The translations under genes were made by a program, and so were the position numbers. A DNA stretch of 64,000 nucleotides from Pirellulales bacterium (GTDB taxonomy: Bacteria > Planctomycetota > Planctomycetia > Pirellulales > Lacipirellulaceae): the NCBI GenBank assembly GCA_019636345.1, contig JAHBXQ010000002.1, forward strand, positions 868,001-932,000, written 5' to 3'. This document shows positions 38,100 through 50,367 of this stretch, one piece after another (within the stretch, counting starts at the first letter, position 1; the number at the start of each line of letters is the position of its first letter). The notes under the pieces were generated by a model, which was not told the DNA's origin, made no database searches, and saw only the letters and a list, made by a program, of their open reading frames with translations.

Positions 38100-40073
38100 T
38101 CAACTTGCCCCGACGGCGGGCTGACTCGAGCTTCGACGGGCAGGGCAGGAGCGTCCGACTCGTATGTACGTTGTCGTCATCAGGGCCAACAGCAGTGCGC
38201 TCGGTTCCGGGACGACTTGATAGCCGAGTCCGCCCCAACTGACGCCGTCGCCGACGGAGTTGTTGGGATCCCAGGCGATGCGAATCGTCTCACCCGCCGG
38301 AAGCCGAACATTGTGCAGCGGCAAGACGCCGTCCATCAGGTCGGAGGCGACGATCAGTCGCGTTGTTCCCCCCAGGGTCAGCACCAATGAATCCTCGGGG
38401 TCAAAGCTGCCGAGCGCCAGTCCCTCGACCAGCAACTCGTGATCGAACGACAGCGCCAGTTCCTCGGGCGCGACGCCGCCCGCGTCGAGCGTAAAGTCGA
38501 TCAGCGCCGGGTTGTTGCCGGGCAGGCTGTCGATTCCGACGGCGCCGGTTTCAAAGTCGGCGCCGAGCGCCGCTTCGATCACGCTGCCGACTCCGCTGCG
38601 GGCAGTCATTTGCCAGTTGCTGCCGACGGGGGTCCCGATGTCCGGATCGGCGGCCACGAACGCCGTGGATGCATTGAACAAGACGTGGTTGACGTCGAGC
38701 ACTGCAATCGGATCGAAGCACAGCGAGCTGGTCGTCGCGACGTAGACGCCTTCGCTGCCGTCGGTGAACTCGGCCCGGAAGGCGAGATTGTATGAGAACT
38801 TCGCGGTCGAAAGGCCGCGGTGACCGAGTTCCAGGTTGCTGATCGTGCGTCCGTCGAGCGTTCCGCCCTGCTTGGCGACCAACTGAATCTGCCCGCAGGA
38901 GACAAGATAGAGCCCGTAGTTGCTGCCGATCGAACTGGTGAACGCCGGTACGATCGAGTTGTCGATCGGAACCGAATTGGCGACGAAGGCGGTCGCCGAG
39001 CCGACTGTCGAGACTCCCTCGAAGTGGCGAAAGTTCGTGCTCGTCGCGGGATTGATCGTCGTCACGTCGGCGATCTTGGCGAGACTCGACCCCGCGTAAC
39101 GGTACACTCCGGCGCGAGCCGGAGACGACGTGATCTCGTCGTAGGCGAACGCCACGGTCGATCCGGCGACGCTGGGCCGCGCCGAACCCGTAGCTCCCGT
39201 CGTCGAGACGTTGTCGAAGCTGGTCGTGTAGAACGAGAAGTTGTCGTCGAACTTGTCGAGCGGAAAGCCCGGGATGGAGACGTTCTTGTCGGCGACGGCG
39301 ACGATCGTATCGGTCGACTTCTGCCAGCGGTAGAGTCCGATACGGATGACGTTCGACGCGTCGGTCCAGCGGGCGAGGAACGCGGCGTACTCGCCGTTGA
39401 AGTCGGGATACTCCTGGTAGCCGAGGGAACCGCCGATCGGGCTGAAGTTCTGGAACTTGGCGCCCCCGCCGCCGGGAACGAAATCGTTGACGTCGAGCAG
39501 CGTGTTGAAAAGCTGCGTGACGTTCAACCCGACGCGATTGGCGGGAAACACGGGCGTCGGCGCAGAGAGCGCCGGGGGGCCCCAGGCGACGCCGTGGTTG
39601 ACGCTGACGTGAGGGGCCGAGTAGACCCAAGCTTGCCCGCGGTAGTTCGTGCCGTCGTAGGCGCTGGGCCTTGCGGCGATCAGCCCGCCGGAGATCGCCG
39701 GGTCGTCGAAGAAGAAGTCGATGTTCCCGAACGGCGGATTCGGGCCGGCCCCGGGATTCGACTTGGCGTACTGCGTCAGGGCGCCGGCGGTCGTGCCGAC
39801 GTCGATCCTCGTGAAGAGCCCCCCTCCGGGCAGGAGGACGCCCGTTTGCTTCGCCCCGAACGCGATCGTCCCCCCCGCAATGGCGGGAATCCCCACGTAC
39901 TCGTACTGGGCGGTCGGCAGTTCCGAGGGGGGAACGGTGATCGCCGTGTTGACGATCCGCTGAAATCCAAACCCGCCGACCGCGCCGGCGGTCGCGGGGA
40001 ACAGGGCCATCGGAACGATTGACGCCAGGCAGCAGGCCGCGGCGCGCAGCGGGCGCTTGAGGAACGAGTTCAT
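38100..40073 (-). CDS. PEP-CTERM secreted protein with beta-propeller-like repeats
   Basis: 657 residues from ATG 40073 (MNSFLKRPLRAAACCLASIV signal peptide). The central part has repeated blocks of the type PAIAGGTIAFGA, PAISGGLIAARPSAYDG, PSVAGSTVAFAYDE and YRWQKSTDTIVAVADKN. These recur about every 60-70 residues and look like beta-propeller blades seen in choice-of-anchor or DUF7453-type proteins. A beta-sandwich follows (about 540-640). The end VPEPSALLLALMTTTYI..RSCPARR is a PEP-CTERM variant with a longer basic tail. No enzymatic motif is visible. Surface or exopolysaccharide-associated role inferred. Confidence 0.72.
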   Translation of the reverse strand: MNSFLKRPLRAAACCLASIVPMALFPATAGAVGGFGFQRIVNTAITVPPSELPTAQYEYVGIPAIAGGTIAFGAKQTGVLLPGGGLFTRIDVGTTAGALTQYAKSNPGAGPNPPFGNIDFFFDDPAISGGLIAARPSAYDGTNYRGQAWVYSAPHVSVNHGVAWGPPALSAPTPVFPANRVGLNVTQLFNTLLDVNDFVPGGGGAKFQNFSPIGGSLGYQEYPDFNGEYAAFLARWTDASNVIRIGLYRWQKSTDTIVAVADKNVSIPGFPLDKFDDNFSFYTTSFDNVSTTGATGSARPSVAGSTVAFAYDEITSSPARAGVYRYAGSSLAKIADVTTINPATSTNFRHFEGVSTVGSATAFVANSVPIDNSIVPAFTSSIGSNYGLYLVSCGQIQLVAKQGGTLDGRTISNLELGHRGLSTAKFSYNLAFRAEFTDGSEGVYVATTSSLCFDPIAVLDVNHVLFNASTAFVAADPDIGTPVGSNWQMTARSGVGSVIEAALGADFETGAVGIDSLPGNNPALIDFTLDAGGVAPEELALSFDHELLVEGLALGSFDPEDSLVLTLGGTTRLIVASDLMDGVLPLHNVRLPAGETIRIAWDPNNSVGDGVSWGGLGYQVVPEPSALLLALMTTTYIRVGRSCPARRSSSQPAVGAS

Positions 40074-40394
40074 GAACGGGAGTCCCGGAAGGGCGTATCG
40101 AGGAGCCGAGCGAGCAGCGACGCCGCGACGGGCGTTCGATCGCCGGGGCGCATCACACGCCGCAGGGCGTTGTAGGCGTTTCCCGCCCAGGGTGCAACTG
40201 ACTGACGGCGTTGCTGGGCAATTCGCGGGGCGAAACGCTCGGAAGCCAAGCAAAGTCCGCGGCAGTGACGACTCGCCGCCACGGCGAACTGCGCCGCGGA
40301 GAAAGCCCTTCACGTTCCTCTCGGCGAGGCGAGTCTCGGCGAGACTTGGGGAAGCCCGGCTTTGAGAGGCTGGTCGCCGGCGGTCGCCGGGAGG
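40074..40394. other. Intergenic leader of the propeller-type PEP-CTERM gene
   Basis: 321 nt between the ABC-F stop and the PEP-CTERM start, both minus strand. Several short GC dyads but no convincing gene, riboswitch or terminator with T-tract. Confidence 0.4.
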
Positions 40395-42236
<1,842 letters not shown>

Positions 42237-42253
42237 GGGCGGACGAGGCGGGG

Positions 42254-44326
42254 CTAGCGGCGTCGGTTGGCTTGTCGGGGACTGGCGCCGGAGTCGCCAG
42301 TCGCGGGGCGCGGGGCGCGACGCTTGCCCGGTTTCGGCTTGTCGACGCGCGGCGCCCGCTCCGCCTGCCCCGTCATCTCGAACAGAAACCGGCTCGGCAC
42401 GGTCTCGCGCGGCTTGCCCCACTTGCGGCGGGTGAGCGCGAACGACAGCGTCAGCGTTTCCTGCGCTCGGGTCACGCCGACGTAGCACAGCCGACGTTCT
42501 TCGTCGATTTGGCTGTCGTCGCTCAGTTCCAGCGTGCGCTTATGGGGCAGGATCCCTTCCTCCATGCCGACCATGTAGACGTGGGGGAACTCGAGCCCCT
42601 TGGCCGAGTGGAGCGTCATGAGCGCGACCGCGTTGCGATCGAGCTGTTTCTCTTTGTCGTCGCCCCGATCGTCCCCCCCCAGGGCGACGTCGTTGAGGAA
42701 CCCGCGAAGGTCCGCGTTTTTGCTCCCTTTCTGATACGCGGCCGCGGCGTTGACGAGCTCCTCGATCGACGCCGTGCGGGCCTCGCGTTCCATCGGGTCC
42801 TGGTACTGCCGCTCCAGGTCCTCGCGGTAGCGGGTGCGGTCGACGACCGCCTCGACCAGTGCGGCGAGCTTCACCCGCTCGGCCATCTCGGCGAAGTCTC
42901 CGATGAGCGTGACGAACTTGTCGACGGCGCCCTTGACTGCGGGGGGAAGACCGCCGGCGGAGCGACGATCCTGCAGCAGGTCCCACACCGGGACGCCGGC
43001 GGCGACGGCTTCCTCGATCAGTCCCTTGATCGTCGAGGCCCCGATGCCGCGGGCCGGGGTGTTGATAATCCGCAGCAAGGCCGACTCGTCGGTCGGGTCC
43101 GCGACGACCTTCAAGTAGGAGAGGATGTCGCGAACCTCCTTGCGGTCGAAAAAACTCATCCCCCCCACCAGCACGTACGGCAGCTTAAGCCGCCGCAGCT
43201 CGGTTTCGAACGCCCGCGGTTGTTCGTTGGTGCGGCAGAGGATGCAGAAGTCTTTCGCTTGGCCGCCCGGTTCCGCCACGCGGCGGGCGATCTCGCCGAC
43301 GACCTTTTCGGCTTCCTCGGTCTCGGTCTGCAGTTGCATGATCTGCGGCCGGGGCCCGTCGCCGCGCGCCGGCCGCAACACCTTGTCGTGCCGGTGGCGG
43401 TTGAATGCGATCAGCGTGTTGGCGAACTTGAGGATCGCCCCGGTCGAGCGGTAATTGTCCTCCAGGCGGATCACCTTCGCCTCGGGCCAGTCGTGCGAGA
43501 ACCGCAGGATGTGTTGCACCTCGGCGCCGCGCCAGGCGTAGATCGACTGGTCGTCGTCCCCCACGACGCACAAGTTCCGATGCGGCGCCGCCAGCGACCG
43601 GACGATGCGGTACTGGCTGCCGTTGGTGTCCTGGTACTCGTCGATCAGAACGTGGTCGAACTGCCGGGCCTCTTCGCGGCAGATCGCCGGGTGCTTGGTC
43701 AGCAGTTCCTCGGTCAGCAGCAGCAGGTCGTCGAAATCGACCGCCCCGCGCGCCTTGAGGTGAGTCTGATACCGCCGATATGCCGCCGCGGCCAGATGCT
43801 CGCGGTCGTTTTCGGCAATCGATGCCGCGTGCCCGGGACGCACCGACCGGCTCTTCCACCCGCTGACGATCGCCAGCATGTCGCCCGGCTTGAGCGAGTC
43901 GTCGGGCACGCGGATCTCGCGCAGCGCGGCGCGCGCGAGCGACTCCTGATCGCCCCGATCGCAAATCGTGAACTTGGACGGGTACCCGAGGTGCGTGATA
44001 TGGCGCCGCAGCACCTGGACGCACAGGGCGTGGAAGGTCGAGATCTGCGGCCGGGGGGGAGGCGCCTTGCCGGACAAGCGGCTCCGCGGCGTGCGCCCCT
44101 TGGCCCCCTTGAGCAACTCGAGGGCCCGCTCCTGCATCTCGCCCGCCGCTTTGCGGGTGAAGGTGACCGCCAGGATCCGCTCGGGCCGCGTGCCATGGCG
44201 GATGAGATTGGCGATCCGGTGGGTCACGACGCGGGTCTTGCCCGTCCCCGCGCCGGCCAGCACGAGCATCGGCCCGCGAAGGGTCTCGACCGCGTCAAGT
44301 TGAGCAGGATTGAGCCCGACGGCCAT
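42254..44326 (-). CDS. UvrD/PcrA/Rep-type superfamily 1A DNA helicase
   Basis: 690 residues from ATG 44326 (MAVGLNPAQLDAVE). ATP-dependent 3'-5' helicase motifs: I GAGTGKTRVVTHRI, Ia AVTFTRKAAGEM, II DEYQDTN, III VGDDDQSIYAWRGAE, IV RLEDNYRSTGAIL, V MTLHSAKGLEFPHVYMVGMEEG, VI EERRLCYVGVTRAQETLTL. The C-terminal tail is short and basic (KPKPGKRRAPRPATG), like PcrA/UvrD. It probably acts in nucleotide-excision or mismatch repair and in clearing RecA. Forms an operon with uup. Confidence 0.93.
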   Translation of the reverse strand: MAVGLNPAQLDAVETLRGPMLVLAGAGTGKTRVVTHRIANLIRHGTRPERILAVTFTRKAAGEMQERALELLKGAKGRTPRSRLSGKAPPPRPQISTFHALCVQVLRRHITHLGYPSKFTICDRGDQESLARAALREIRVPDDSLKPGDMLAIVSGWKSRSVRPGHAASIAENDREHLAAAAYRRYQTHLKARGAVDFDDLLLLTEELLTKHPAICREEARQFDHVLIDEYQDTNGSQYRIVRSLAAPHRNLCVVGDDDQSIYAWRGAEVQHILRFSHDWPEAKVIRLEDNYRSTGAILKFANTLIAFNRHRHDKVLRPARGDGPRPQIMQLQTETEEAEKVVGEIARRVAEPGGQAKDFCILCRTNEQPRAFETELRRLKLPYVLVGGMSFFDRKEVRDILSYLKVVADPTDESALLRIINTPARGIGASTIKGLIEEAVAAGVPVWDLLQDRRSAGGLPPAVKGAVDKFVTLIGDFAEMAERVKLAALVEAVVDRTRYREDLERQYQDPMEREARTASIEELVNAAAAYQKGSKNADLRGFLNDVALGGDDRGDDKEKQLDRNAVALMTLHSAKGLEFPHVYMVGMEEGILPHKRTLELSDDSQIDEERRLCYVGVTRAQETLTLSFALTRRKWGKPRETVPSRFLFEMTGQAERAPRVDKPKPGKRRAPRPATGDSGASPRQANRRR

Positions 44327-44470
44327 GGGACCAGGGGGGAGTTGCGTGACGAAGCGACGACGGGTCGGCAAACCCGCCCCCGCAGCGACCCGCGGGCCCC
44401 GCAGTCTATTGCGCCTCCCCGGCGTTGCGGAAGGAGTTGACAATTCCGGTAGTGAGACCATTTGCGCCCT

Positions 44471-44530
44471 TGGAAGGGTGGCTGGGGTCGCAGCGCAGCG
44501 GAGCCCCCAGGAGATCCCGCGGGGGCGCAC
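44471..44530 (+). repeat. 60-nt dispersed repeat, copy 2
   Basis: Same element as 25166-25225, five differences in 60 nt, same strand. Lies between the helicase start and tRNA-Leu. Confidence 0.85.
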
Positions 44531-44599
44531 AGAATTGCTCCCCCGGAAGGACTGGAAGCAGGCGGCGGATCGTTCTAAACTGTTGCCTCGGAAGTCTTT

Positions 44600-44682
44600 G
44601 CCGGAGTGGCGGAATGGCAGACGCGCTGGACTCAAAATCCAGTGCCCGCAAGGGCGTGTGGGTTCGACTCCCACCTCCGGTA
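44600..44682 (+). tRNA. tRNA-Leu(CAA)
   Basis: 83-nt class II tRNA. Acceptor GCCGGAG pairs with CTCCGGT (G1-U72), D arm GCGGAATGGCAGACGC, anticodon stem CTGGA/TCCAG with loop CTCAAAA, so anticodon CAA at 44633-44635. Long variable arm TGCCCGCAAGGGCG, T arm GTGGGTTCGACTCCCAC. CCA is not encoded. Confidence 0.96.
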
Positions 44683-45168
44683 CTCTCCGTGGCGTAACGA
44701 CTTCGGTCGTATCTGGACGCCGTTGTCCCCCGGTTTGACTGTCTGCAGGGGATGGCTGCAGGCACACGGGCCTGCACTGCCGTCGCGGCGGCGAGTCGCG
44801 GGTTCCCCCGGGCGGGCCTGCCGTGCCGTCGTGAGTGAGCCGGTGCGTTGCTGCACTCCTCGTGCGGCGCCGGCGGCTTGCTTCCGCGGAAGCGGATTCT
44901 TGTGCTTAAACAATGGGCACGGCTGCTTCGGTCCTTGGGTTTGGTGAGCCGCGGCACTCTGAAAGTGGCTCGTTGCGTGCCAGCGCGGGGGCGGGGTGGA
45001 TTCTGCGTGACCACAGTTCGTGCCCGACGTGCCACGCGGTTGATTGGCACGCCGGTTGCGATCCGGCTCGCGTCGCCCCCCTGACGTGCCTGCCGCATCG
45101 CCGATTTGTTGCGAGCAGGGCAGGGGAGCATCCGTCGCTTGCCACTCAACCTTCTCGGAGAACCGATC
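44683..45168 (+). other. Intergenic leader of the nitrate operon
   Basis: About 490 nt without a gene. It contains the sigma-54-type promoter listed separately and several TGC/GCA-rich dyads upstream (for example TGCCCGACGTGCCACG) where activator sites would be expected. Confidence 0.55.
45045..45059 (+). promoter_or_regulatory. Sigma-54-type (RpoN) promoter for the nitrate assimilation operon
   Basis: TGGCACG-CCGG-TTGC matches the -24/-12 consensus TGGCACG-N4-TTGCW except for the last base. The GG and GC doublets have exact 10-nt spacing. The -12 element is 47 nt before the first possible start (45106) and 110 nt before the preferred one. Nitrogen control by RpoN plus an NtrC-type activator is implied. 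Confidence 0.75.
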
Positions 45169-46683
45169 TTGCATCAGCCAATCTCGAAGCCGAACTCGAA
45201 ATTCTGGAGCTGCCTCGGCGGCAAGGCATGGGTGCTGGCGGCCATCGTGCTGACCGGGGGGGCGGGTTGCTCGTCGGAGCCGGCGCTCGATCTGGGAAGT
45301 CTCGATCTTGAGGTCGCCGCGACGGAGGGGAGCAAGACCAAGCCGACGTCGACCGGCGCGCCCGCGGCCGAGGGGGCGACGGTCGAGAAGCCTGCTCGCA
45401 AGCAGTTGCTCGAGGTCGAGAAGTCGAAGCTCAAGCTGGGATTCATCAAGCTCACCGACTGCGCCCCGATCGTCATCGCCAAAGAACAAGGCTTCTTCGC
45501 CGACGAAGGGCTGCAGGTCGAGGTGGTCGCCCAGCCGAACTGGAAGACGCTTCTGGACAACGTCATCAGCGGCGAGCTCGACGGGGCTCACATGCTCAGC
45601 GGGCAACCGATCGCCGCGACGATCGGCATCGGCACGTCTGCCCACGTGGTCACTGCGTTCACGATGGACCTGAACGGCAACGGCATCACCGTCTCGAACT
45701 CGATTTGGGAGCAGATGCAGAAGCACGACCCGCGATTGCGGGATCCCCGGCCGTCGCACCCGATCACGGCCGAGGCGCTCAAGCCGATCGTGGCCGAGAA
45801 GATCGCCGCGGGCGAGAAGCTGCAGATGGCGGTGGTGTTTCCGGTGTCGACCCACAACTACCAATTGCGGTACTGGCTGGCCGCGGCGGGGATTCACCCG
45901 GGGATGTACGCCAAGGCCGACGTCGGGGGCCGGATCGACGCCGAGGTGGAACTGTCGGTGACTCCGCCGCCGATGATGCCGGCGACGCTTGAATCGGGCA
46001 ATATCCAAGGGTACTGCGTCGGCGAGCCGTGGAACCAGCAGGCGGTCGCCAAGGGGATCGGCGTGCCGGTGAGCACGAACTTCGACATCTGGAAGAACGG
46101 CCCCGAGAAGGTCTTCGGCGTGACCAAGACCTGGGCCGACGCGAATCCGCAAACGCACCTGGCGGTGGTGAAGGCGTTGATTCGCGCCGGGAAGTGGCTC
46201 GACGAGACCGACGACAAGGGCGAATACGTGAACCGCGAGGAAGCGGCGCGGATCCTGTCGCGACCTGATTACGTCGGGGCCGACTACGAGGTCATCCGCA
46301 ACTCGATGACGGGCTTCTTCGTCTTCCAGAAGTCCGACAAACGACCGATGCCCGAATTCAACGTGTTCTTCAAATACTTCGCCACGTACCCGTGGTACAG
46401 CGACGGGGTCTGGTTCCTGACGCAGATGCGTCGCTGGGGGCAGATCGACGAACCCAAGTCAGCGGAGTGGTACGCCGAGACGGCCCAGAAGATCTACTTG
46501 CCCGAGGTCTACAAGCAGGCGGCTCGGCTGCTGGTCGACGAGGGGCTTCTTGACGAGCAGGACGTGCCCTGGGAGGTCGACGGATACCGGCCGCCGACCA
46601 GCGACTTCATCGACGGGATCGCCTTCGACGGCAAAGACCCGCTGGGCTACCTCAAGGCCCATCAGGTGGGCAACAAGGACTGA
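45169..46683 (+). CDS. nrtA: Nitrate ABC transporter substrate-binding lipoprotein NrtA
   Basis: 504 residues from TTG 45169, chosen because GGAGA lies 9 nt upstream; another TTG at 45106 is in frame. Lipoprotein signal with lipobox LTGGAGC (about 29-35), then a low-complexity linker (about 37-75). The periplasmic NMT1/NrtA-type domain starts [20 protein letters not shown] and continues with [54 protein letters not shown], and [19 protein letters not shown]. Binds nitrate (and perhaps nitrite) for the NrtBCD importer downstream. First gene of the operon. Confidence 0.92.
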   Translation: MHQPISKPNSKFWSCLGGKAWVLAAIVLTGGAGCSSEPALDLGSLDLEVAATEGSKTKPTSTGAPAAEGATVEKPARKQLLEVEKSKLKLGFIKLTDCAPIVIAKEQGFFADEGLQVEVVAQPNWKTLLDNVISGELDGAHMLSGQPIAATIGIGTSAHVVTAFTMDLNGNGITVSNSIWEQMQKHDPRLRDPRPSHPITAEALKPIVAEKIAAGEKLQMAVVFPVSTHNYQLRYWLAAAGIHPGMYAKADVGGRIDAEVELSVTPPPMMPATLESGNIQGYCVGEPWNQQAVAKGIGVPVSTNFDIWKNGPEKVFGVTKTWADANPQTHLAVVKALIRAGKWLDETDDKGEYVNREEAARILSRPDYVGADYEVIRNSMTGFFVFQKSDKRPMPEFNVFFKYFATYPWYSDGVWFLTQMRRWGQIDEPKSAEWYAETAQKIYLPEVYKQAARLLVDEGLLDEQDVPWEVDGYRPPTSDFIDGIAFDGKDPLGYLKAHQVGNKD

Positions 46684-46779
46684 CGCGACGCCGTGCGTCG
46701 CTCGCGGCGGCTCGGCGACGGCGTCGGGCCGCGTTGCGAAAGGATTCGGCTGCCAATACTCGCCAGGGCTCGAACGATT

Positions 46780-48384
46780 GTGAAGTACAAATTGCTCAAG
46801 GCGATCGACGTGACGGGACTCACGTTCCTGACGCCGATTGTGCGACTCTGCTACGGCGAAGAACCGCGAAAGCAACTGCGGGAGATCGCCCGCGTGCTGG
46901 GAGCGCCCTTGGCGGCGTTCGCGGCGTTCCTCGTGCTGTGGACGGTGCTGGCCCCGAAGCATCGGACTAAGTCAGGCGAAGTGCCGACCCCCGCGGTCGT
47001 CTGGGACTCTGCAGGGGACATCTGGCAGTTCCACGTCCGCGAGAGCGCCAAGGACCGAGCGTACCGGCTGAGCGGCGCCGAGCGCGAACGCGAGCTGGCG
47101 GTCGCACAAGAGCGGTTGGCGGCGCTCGCCCCGTACGAGTCGGCCGCGGCTGCGAAGGTGGCCGAGGCCCGGGCGGCGCGAGAAGCTCGCGACGCAGAGC
47201 GGCTGGCTCCGCTCGACCAGAAGCGCGAGCGACTGGCGACCAAGCAGGCCGCCGCCGCGACGAAACGCGAGTCGGATCTGAAGACGCAAGCCGCCGCTTT
47301 GGCCGGGGCGACGGTGGCCGAGCGCGAGGCGTACCTCGCTGCGATGACCGCCCACTTGGCTGCGTTGGCGAGCGAACAGCAGCAGTTGCAAGCTCTCGAC
47401 GCCGAGCGAGCCGAGGTCCGGGCCCGCTCCTTCCCGCCGCTGGAGAAGGCGCTGCGAACCCAATCGCAAATCGCCGAGGAGAGGCAGTACCTCGCCAAGA
47501 TGATCGAGCAACTCGGCCGGGCGAACCGCTCAGAGAAGACTTCGTCCCAAGTCGCGGCCCTGCGCGAGAAGCAGCAAGAGTTCCTGGTGGCCGAGGGGGA
47601 CGAGGCGTTCGCGCTCGCCAAGTCGATCGCCGAGACGCGCGGGCGGGTCGAGACGACCGCCGCCTCCGCCTACGCCAAGCCCTATACGCTGCCGATGCAG
47701 ACCGTGCGGAGCGTGCTGTGCGTGTTCGTCGGGTTCGTGATCGGGACGGCCATCGCGGTGCCGATCGGGGTGCTCTGCGGCTTGAGCAAGACGGCGATGG
47801 CGGCGTTGACGCCGTTCATCGCGCTGTTCAAACCGGTGTCGCCGATCGTGTGGCTGCCGCTGGCGTTGATCATCGTGGGGGGCTTCATCCCCGATCCCGA
47901 CAAGCACTGGTTCATTCAATGGCTTGCCGGCTTGCCGTTGTTGGGATGGATGAAGATCAATCCCGCGTTCCTCGCGTCGGCGATCACCGTGGCCCTCTGC
48001 TCGTTGTGGGCGACGATGGTCAACACGGCCCTGGGGGTCGCGTCGATCGACAAAGACCATCTCAACGTCGCCCGCGTGCTGCGGCTGGGGTTCTGGGATC
48101 GGCTGGTGAAGATCGTCGTTCCGTCGGCTTTGCCGCTGATGTTCGCCGGCTTGCGGATCTCGCTGGGGGTCGGGTGGATGGTCCTCATCGCGGCGGAGTT
48201 GCTCAGTTCGTCCGAGGGGATCGGCAAGTTCGTCTGGGACCAATTCAACAACGGCGCCTCGGATTCCTTCGCCAAGATGATCGTCGTCGTGTTCGTGGTC
48301 GGGGCGATCGGACTGGCGCTCGACCGGATCATGGTCGTGCTGCAACGCTTGGTCAGTTTTGAGGGGTCGGTCGCCACGGTGTGA
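46780..48384 (+). CDS. nrtB: Nitrate ABC transporter permease NrtB with large coiled-coil insertion
   Basis: 534 residues from GTG 46780; typical NrtB is about 280-330. TM1 (about 42-58) and the conserved [18 protein letters not shown] block are normal. Then about 210 residues (90-300) of Glu/Arg/Ala heptad-rich helix ([40 protein letters not shown]) are inserted before the usual TM2 region ([20 protein letters not shown]). The EAA-type cytoplasmic loop [20 protein letters not shown] and the final helices are intact. By topology the insertion is in the first periplasmic loop, where it could reach NrtA or the cell wall. Confidence 0.9.
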   Translation: MKYKLLKAIDVTGLTFLTPIVRLCYGEEPRKQLREIARVLGAPLAAFAAFLVLWTVLAPKHRTKSGEVPTPAVVWDSAGDIWQFHVRESAKDRAYRLSGAERERELAVAQERLAALAPYESAAAAKVAEARAAREARDAERLAPLDQKRERLATKQAAAATKRESDLKTQAAALAGATVAEREAYLAAMTAHLAALASEQQQLQALDAERAEVRARSFPPLEKALRTQSQIAEERQYLAKMIEQLGRANRSEKTSSQVAALREKQQEFLVAEGDEAFALAKSIAETRGRVETTAASAYAKPYTLPMQTVRSVLCVFVGFVIGTAIAVPIGVLCGLSKTAMAALTPFIALFKPVSPIVWLPLALIIVGGFIPDPDKHWFIQWLAGLPLLGWMKINPAFLASAITVALCSLWATMVNTALGVASIDKDHLNVARVLRLGFWDRLVKIVVPSALPLMFAGLRISLGVGWMVLIAAELLSSSEGIGKFVWDQFNNGASDSFAKMIVVVFVVGAIGLALDRIMVVLQRLVSFEGSVATV

Positions 48385-48476
48385 GCCGTTGGATCGCGGC
48401 CCGCGCTTGGTCCCGGACCTCCCCCGTCGCCCTGCTTGGTTCATCCCGCCTTCACTTGCTGTCGAGTCGTCTCGCT

Positions 48477-49337
48477 ATGCCGCTGTTGGAACTGGATGAC
48501 GTGACCTTCGGATACGGCTCGGGAACCGAGCGGTACGAGGTGTTGCGCGGGGCGAACCTGGCGATTCGGAAGAACGAGTTCGTCGCCGTGATCGGCTTCT
48601 CGGGGAGCGGCAAGAGCACGCTCGTGTCGTTGCTTGCCGGGCTGTTGACGCCCGACGCCGGCGAGGTGCGGCTTCACGGCCGCCCTCAGTCGAGCCCCGG
48701 CCCGGACCGCGGGGTCGTGTTTCAAAACTATTCGCTTCTGCCGTGGTTGTCGGCGGCCGGCAACATCGAACTGGCCGTGCGGAAGGTCTTTCCCGAAATG
48801 ACTCGGGCCGCACGGCGGGAGTACGTGCAGCGGTACGTCGATCTGGTGACTCTGACGGGCGCCGAGTCGCGAAAACCCCATGAGTTGTCGGGAGGAATGC
48901 GGCAGCGGCTTGCCCTGGCCCGCACGTTGGCGATGCAGCCGGAGGTGCTGCTGCTGGACGAACCGCTCAGTGCGCTTGACGCCCTGACGCGAGCCGTGCT
49001 GCAGGACGAGATCATTCGGCTGTGGGAAGAGGACAAGCGGACGGTCGTCATGATCACCAACGACGTCGACGAGGCGGTGTTGATGGCCGACCGGATCGTG
49101 CCGCTCACGCCCGGACCCGGGGCGCACTTCGGGCGCGAGTTCGCCGTGACGCTGCCGCGGCCCCGCGATCGAGCCACGCTCAATTTCAATCCGCAGTTCA
49201 AGCAACTTCGCAACGACGTCACCAAGTACATGTTGTCGATCAACGCGGAGAACCGGCAATGGGACGCCGACGCGACCTATCCGCTCCCGGACGTGCAGCC
49301 CGTCCTGCCGCAGCGGCGTCAAACGGTCGTGGCTTAG
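48477..49337 (+). CDS. Nitrate ABC transporter ATP-binding protein (NrtC/NrtD-like, first copy)
   Basis: 286 residues from ATG 48477. Walker [10 protein letters not shown] (about 43-51), Q-loop [13 protein letters not shown], signature [13 protein letters not shown], Walker [14 protein letters not shown], switch region [14 protein letters not shown] with Asn in place of the usual switch His (ITHDVDEA is common). Lacks the NrtA-like C-terminal domain of cyanobacterial NrtC. It pairs with the next gene to drive import. Confidence 0.88.
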   Translation: MPLLELDDVTFGYGSGTERYEVLRGANLAIRKNEFVAVIGFSGSGKSTLVSLLAGLLTPDAGEVRLHGRPQSSPGPDRGVVFQNYSLLPWLSAAGNIELAVRKVFPEMTRAARREYVQRYVDLVTLTGAESRKPHELSGGMRQRLALARTLAMQPEVLLLDEPLSALDALTRAVLQDEIIRLWEEDKRTVVMITNDVDEAVLMADRIVPLTPGPGAHFGREFAVTLPRPRDRATLNFNPQFKQLRNDVTKYMLSINAENRQWDADATYPLPDVQPVLPQRRQTVVA

Positions 49338-49376
49338 CCTCCGCGGATTCGCACACTCCCTAGGATACCCAAGCTG

Positions 49377-50351
49377 ATGACGGGCCCCGACGAACGATTC
49401 GTGGAGATCTTTCGCCTGATCAAGGCGTACCCCAATCCGTACGGCGAGGCCGCGGTGGTCGTCGACGGCTTCAGCCTCATCATGCGGCGGGGCGAGGCGG
49501 TGAGCGTCATCGGCCATTCGGGCTGCGGCAAGAGCACCGTACTGACGATGGTCGCGGGCCTCAATCCGATCACCCGCGGCAGCGTCGCAGTCGCGGGCCG
49601 CGAGATCGACGGCCCCGGGCCCGATCGGGCCGTCGTGTTTCAGTCGCCCTGCCTCCTTCCCTGGATGACGGCGTATCAGAACGTGCTGCTCGGCGTGAAT
49701 CAGGTCTATCCGCACGCCACGAAGGCCGAACGCCGCCAGATCTGCGAGCACTATCTGCACGCCGTCGGGCTGGCTTCGTCGATGCATCGCTATCCCCGCG
49801 AACTGTCGGGGGGGATGCAACAGCGGGTCGGCATCGCCCGGGCGATCGCGCTGAAGCCCCGGCTGTTGTTGCTTGACGAACCGTTCGGACGCCTCGATTC
49901 GCTCACCCGGATGGAACTCCAGGACGTCGTGCTGCGGATCCTCGACCGTGAGCGGATCACCACGATGATCATCACGCACGACGTCGACGAAGCGCTCTAC
50001 ATGTCGGACCGCGTCTGCATGATGACGACCGGCCCGAACGCCCGAGTGGGGCAGTTGCTCGACCTGCCGTTCGCCCGACCGCGGGTGCGGACCGAGGTGC
50101 TCGAGGACCCGCTGTACTACGACCTGCGCGGATGTCTGGTTTCGTTCCTGGAGCAGCAAGACAAGCGGAAGTCGCACGCGTCTCCCCCGGCCGAAGCGGT
50201 CGCGGCGTCGATCGACGCCGCGGACGAACCGCACGCCGCGATCCGCGGTTGGAGCCCCGCGGGGGGCGCCCGTCGGGCCGGCTCGGCGGCGACCGTCGTT
50301 CTGGGAAGCCAGCTCGCCGAATCCGCCGCCGTGTTGACGACCAACTCCTGA
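49377..50351 (+). CDS. nrtD: Nitrate ABC transporter ATP-binding protein (NrtD-like, second copy)
   Basis: 324 residues. Walker [11 protein letters not shown]-loop [13 protein letters not shown], signature [15 protein letters not shown], Walker [14 protein letters not shown], switch [15 protein letters not shown] with the catalytic His present. A Ser/Ala/Gly-rich C-terminal tail of about 50 residues has no known domain. Because copy one lacks the switch His, this subunit may be the main hydrolytic site of a heterodimer. Confidence 0.9.
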   Translation: MTGPDERFVEIFRLIKAYPNPYGEAAVVVDGFSLIMRRGEAVSVIGHSGCGKSTVLTMVAGLNPITRGSVAVAGREIDGPGPDRAVVFQSPCLLPWMTAYQNVLLGVNQVYPHATKAERRQICEHYLHAVGLASSMHRYPRELSGGMQQRVGIARAIALKPRLLLLDEPFGRLDSLTRMELQDVVLRILDRERITTMIITHDVDEALYMSDRVCMMTTGPNARVGQLLDLPFARPRVRTEVLEDPLYYDLRGCLVSFLEQQDKRKSHASPPAEAVAASIDAADEPHAAIRGWSPAGGARRAGSAATVVLGSQLAESAAVLTTNS

Positions 50352-50367
50352 TTGCCTTGAGAATCCT

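Noticed and set aside
37705-40394. Possible c-di-GMP or other riboswitch before the PEP-CTERM genes
   Set aside because: Neither leader shows the conserved core of any riboswitch class I can recognise.
44966-44980. Second sigma-54-like site (GG-N10-GC)
   Set aside because: The spacing fits, but -12 reads GTGC and -24 reads TGGCTC, much weaker than the site at 45045.
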